In this document: in pieces, positions 5,199 through 7,539 of the stretch
Numbering within the stretch: position 1 is the first letter of the stretch
How the letters are laid out: every line of letters begins with the position of its first letter
From: Pseudomonadota bacterium
GTDB taxonomy: Bacteria > Pseudomonadota > Gammaproteobacteria > Burkholderiales > Burkholderiaceae_C
Direction: 5' to 3'
Length of the DNA stretch: 7,539 nt
Assembly (NCBI GenBank): GCA_018241985.1
Contig: JAFECV010000097.1
Location: 1 to 7,539, forward strand
Notes under the pieces: model-generated
The model's input: the letters and a program-made list of their open reading frames with translations, nothing else
The model's database searches: none
What the model was told of the DNA's origin: nothing
Program-made: the position numbers and the translations under genes

Positions 5199-7189
5199 GG
5201 CGTCGGGTTTTCTACGGCCTGGACGGCAGTTCGATCAGCCGGCAAATGATCGGGAGTCTGCGCGTGCGCGTGACGGTCCCACATGCGTCGATACAGTGCT
5301 TCGATGTCGCGCGTGAAGCGCAGGCTGTCGAACAGAGGGGCTGAAAGGCGGGCCTCGACGAGCCGCTGCCGCAGGCGGGCGCGCGCCTGCGGGTCGCGCG
5401 CCAGCTGCAGCACCTTGCACTCGTAGCCGGCCTGATCCGCGCAAGCCAGCTCGGGCAGCCCGACCGCGTGCAGCAGACTGGTCGCGACGCGCGACGCGAA
5501 GGTGTCGCCCGCGAAGCTCACCACCGGCACGCCCGCCCACAGCGCGTCGCTTACCGTCGTGTGCCCGTTGCAGGGCCAGGTGTCGATGAAGAGGTCGGCA
5601 TGCTGCAGGCGCGCCAGATGATCCGCGGGCGATCGCCGCGGGGCCCATACCAGCCGCTGGCGCGGAATGCCGCGCCGCTCGGCTTCCGCCTCGATGTGGG
5701 CACGCGCCTGCGGCGCCCAGTCCAGTAGCCACAGTACGGCCTGGGGCAACTCGCGCAGAAAGCCGCACCACGTATCCATGACCTGCGGCGAGATCTTGTA
5801 GGCCTGGTTGAAGCCGCACAGCACCAGCCCGTCTTCGGGCAGTCCGACCGCAGCCCGCCCGGGTGGGGCCGGCAACGGCCGCCTGCGGTCGTTGGGCTGG
5901 TAGCACACCGGCATCTGCGCGATCTTCTCGCTGAAATGCGCGGCGTGCGCGAGGGGCGTGACCACCGGATCGCCGATCACGTAGTCGATGAAGTCGGCGC
6001 CGGTCGTGCCGGGCAGTCCCAGGAAGCTCACCTGCAGCGGTGCGGGGCGGTGCGCGAAGATGCCCAGGCGGCCGTTGTAGGTGTGGCCCTTCAGGTCGAT
6101 CAGCAGGTCGATGCCGTCGTCGCGGATGCGCTGCGCGATCTCCCCGTCGCTCAGACCCTGGACATCGACGAAAGTCTCGCTCGAGCGCTCGATGCGCCGC
6201 CTCATCCCGGTATCGTCGGATGCGCCATGCGAGTACAGCGTGACGGCGAAGTGCGCGCGGTCGTGCTGCTCCAGCATCTCGGCCATCAGGATGCTGGTCG
6301 CATGCTCGTGGAAATCGGCCGACACATAACCCACGCGCAAGCGGCCGTCCGTTGTGCGCGGCGCAGTGGCGCCCGACCCCAGGCGGCCGGTTTCGCCGGC
6401 TATGTGGCGCGCGCACGCCCGCGCAAGCTTCAACTGCTCCAGCGGCCGGTCGCTCAAGGTCAGATGGGCGAACACGGCGGCCCAGCGGGCGGCATCGTCG
6501 GGCAACACCGCGATGGCGGCCTGGAGCGCGCTCATGTGCTGCTGTGCGAGTTCCCAGCGGCAGGACTCGCGTTCGAAGAAGCTGAGCAGGCCCTGCACGC
6601 CGATCTCCAGGCCGGGCAGACCCAGCGCCAGCACCGTGCGGAAGCATTCGCAGGCCTCCTGCTTCAAATTCAGCCTCCAGAACGACAGGCCCAGGCGGTA
6701 GTGCGTGAGCGCGTCGTCGATCTTCAGCGCCAAGGCCTGGAAGTAGGTTTCGATCGCGCCCTTGAACTGGTTTGCGTGATGGCGTGCGAGACCCAGCTCG
6801 CGCAGATAGTCGAGATCTCGGGGCGGCCCGCCCGGCAGTTCGTCCAGGCAGGCGGCCGCCTCGGCCCAGCGATGCTGAGCGGCCAGGCATTGGCCGGCCA
6901 GGCGGCGCGCGACCGCGGAGTCGGGCTCGATGGCGAGCACGCGCCGGGCGGCGGCTGTCGCCGCTTCATAGGCTTGGCAATGCTGGTGGGCGTGGGCCAG
7001 GTTGAACCAGTACAGCGCGTCGTGCGGGGCACAGCGCGAGGCCGCGCCGAAGGCGACCGCCGCATCCTGCCATCGCCCCGAGGCCGCCAGTTGCCGACCG
7101 CGTTGCCAGTGCTGGCCGGCACGGCGTTCGCCGATGGTGGCGGCGCGGCCGTGTTGCGCAATCGCAGGGGTGTGGATCGGTGGTCGCAT
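5195..7189 (-). CDS. TPR-containing O-GlcNAc transferase-like (SPINDLY, GT41) glycosyltransferase
   Basis: The 664-residue protein has about five TPR units (residues 25-193, e.g. ALYWFNLAHAHQHCQAYEAA and ALTHYRLGLSFWRLNLKQEA), then a GT41 catalytic region (about 287-640). Catalytic-type motifs are RLRVGYVSADFHEHA (283-297), LLIDLKGHTYNGR (362-374), RPAPLQVSFLGLPGTTG (381-397), FNQAYKI (460-466) with K465 matching UDP-binding Lys842 of human OGT, and CNGHTTVSDALWAG (540-553). It should be a cytoplasmic enzyme transferring a nucleotide-activated sugar to Ser/Thr of proteins; TPRs bind the target. Related TPR glycosyltransferases next to fliC glycosylate flagellin in Burkholderia, so flagellin is the likely acceptor (inference). 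The frame is open upstream to a TTG at 7288, but the ATG at 7189 is the first ATG; the ribosome site there is weak, so the start is uncertain. Its stop overlaps the next gene's start. Confidence 0.88.
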   Translation of the reverse strand: MRPPIHTPAIAQHGRAATIGERRAGQHWQRGRQLAASGRWQDAAVAFGAASRCAPHDALYWFNLAHAHQHCQAYEAATAAARRVLAIEPDSAVARRLAGQCLAAQHRWAEAAACLDELPGGPPRDLDYLRELGLARHHANQFKGAIETYFQALALKIDDALTHYRLGLSFWRLNLKQEACECFRTVLALGLPGLEIGVQGLLSFFERESCRWELAQQHMSALQAAIAVLPDDAARWAAVFAHLTLSDRPLEQLKLARACARHIAGETGRLGSGATAPRTTDGRLRVGYVSADFHEHATSILMAEMLEQHDRAHFAVTLYSHGASDDTGMRRRIERSSETFVDVQGLSDGEIAQRIRDDGIDLLIDLKGHTYNGRLGIFAHRPAPLQVSFLGLPGTTGADFIDYVIGDPVVTPLAHAAHFSEKIAQMPVCYQPNDRRRPLPAPPGRAAVGLPEDGLVLCGFNQAYKISPQVMDTWCGFLRELPQAVLWLLDWAPQARAHIEAEAERRGIPRQRLVWAPRRSPADHLARLQHADLFIDTWPCNGHTTVSDALWAGVPVVSFAGDTFASRVATSLLHAVGLPELACADQAGYECKVLQLARDPQARARLRQRLVEARLSAPLFDSLRFTRDIEALYRRMWDRHAHAQTPDHLPADRTAVQAVENPTP

Positions 7190-7539
7190 GGGTTGCTCGG
7201 CTGGAGACAGGCTCCGGCGCAGTCTAGTCAGCGCCCCCAGGCTCCGATGCCCGGAGGTGCGGCCTATACACCGCTCTGTTTGCGGCAACGGTGAGAACTG
7301 TTCCTCAAAAAGCGCATCGATGACCTAAAGCCTCGACGGCCGGCGACCGATAAGCCTTCCAACGGATCACGGCAACGGATCCGCGGTCCGGTTGGTCACC
7401 CACTCCTTCGGGGTTCGCAAGAGCGACGAAGGCAGCGGTTGTCCGGTGTCGGACGGGCGCCAACGCATGGATGGCCATGCGGCGGCAATCGACGGCGCGG
7501 TGGGTCAACCACCACCCGCCGCCATCGTGTGATCACGTC
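7190..7539. other. 350-bp right-hand region without a convincing gene
   Basis: The stretch upstream of the GT41 gene contains only short frames with no recognisable protein. The minus frame 7508-7305 (67 codons) and a plus-strand frame near 7460-7530 have no family features and no good ribosome site. The part from 7288 to 7190 is an open in-frame extension of the GT41 gene and might be coding if translation starts at TTG. What stands out is a sigma-28-like promoter (7326-7353), a direct repeat of AACGGATC (7361-7368 and 7374-7381), and the palindrome GTGATCAC (7529-7536). It most likely holds promoters for divergent flagellar genes. Confidence 0.5.
7326..7353 (+). promoter_or_regulatory. candidate flagellar sigma-28 (FliA) promoter pointing rightward
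   Basis: The plus strand reads TAAAGCCT (7326-7333), a 12-bp spacer, then ACCGATAA (7346-7353). The known FliA consensus is TAAAGTTT, 11 bp, GCCGATAA, so the match is 6/8 and 7/8 with a spacer one base longer. Transcription would run rightward out of the window from about 7360, away from the GT41 gene. In a flagellar region this is a meaningful match, and late genes such as flagellin are typical FliA targets. The gene it would drive is not in the window. Confidence 0.45.

Noticed and set aside
5235..6890. 551-codon open frame on the minus strand in another phase of the GT41 gene
   Set aside because: The translation is Arg/Ala/Gly-rich and unstructured, the usual frame-shifted image of a high-GC gene.
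5936..7294. 452-codon open frame on the plus strand opposite the GT41 gene
   Set aside because: It is an antisense shadow typical of high-GC coding DNA. The minus-strand frame carries the full set of TPR and GT41 motifs, and the plus-strand translation is His/Gly/Arg-rich with no family features.
7305..7508. 67-codon minus-strand frame near the right edge
   Set aside because: No recognisable domain, no clear ribosome site, and it overlaps the sigma-28-like promoter; I see no support for a real gene.

Overview
The window is very GC-rich. Its gene content (a membrane-anchored c-type cytochrome, a fabA-fabB pair, betaproteobacterial-type FlhD/FlhC, and a TPR glycosyltransferase of the SPINDLY/O-GlcNAc transferase type beside flhDC) points to a betaproteobacterium, most likely of the Burkholderiales. 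The genus cannot be fixed from the sequence alone.

Left part (1-2473), housekeeping. A c-type cytochrome gene runs leftward off the window (1-379, minus); only its membrane anchor and an Ala-rich linker are visible. Diverging from it, fabA (578-1093) and fabB (1110-2330) form a tight two-gene operon for anaerobic-type unsaturated fatty acid synthesis, with all catalytic residues present. A complete tRNA-Arg(CCG) gene with encoded CCA follows at 2398-2473.

Right part (2474-7539), flagellar control and probable flagellin modification, all on the minus strand. Reading in the direction of transcription, a TPR-plus-GT41 glycosyltransferase (7189-5195) overlaps by ATGA a two-domain protein made of a glycosyltransferase-like half and a SAM-methyltransferase half (5198-3684). 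A clear rho-independent terminator closes that pair. Then come flhD (3432-3109) and flhC (3058-2522), the flagellar master regulators, which converge on the tRNA gene. Usual flagellar neighbours such as motA/motB do not follow flhC. The flagellar block stops 48 bp from the 3' end of the tRNA gene, which looks like a rearrangement or island junction.

The last 350 bp (7190-7539) hold no convincing gene. They do contain a good match to a flagellar sigma-28 (FliA) promoter pointing rightward, out of the window, which suggests a late flagellar gene such as a flagellin lies beyond the edge. The most interesting content is the translationally coupled GT41/bifunctional GT-methyltransferase pair next to flhDC, a plausible flagellin glycosylation and glycan-methylation module.
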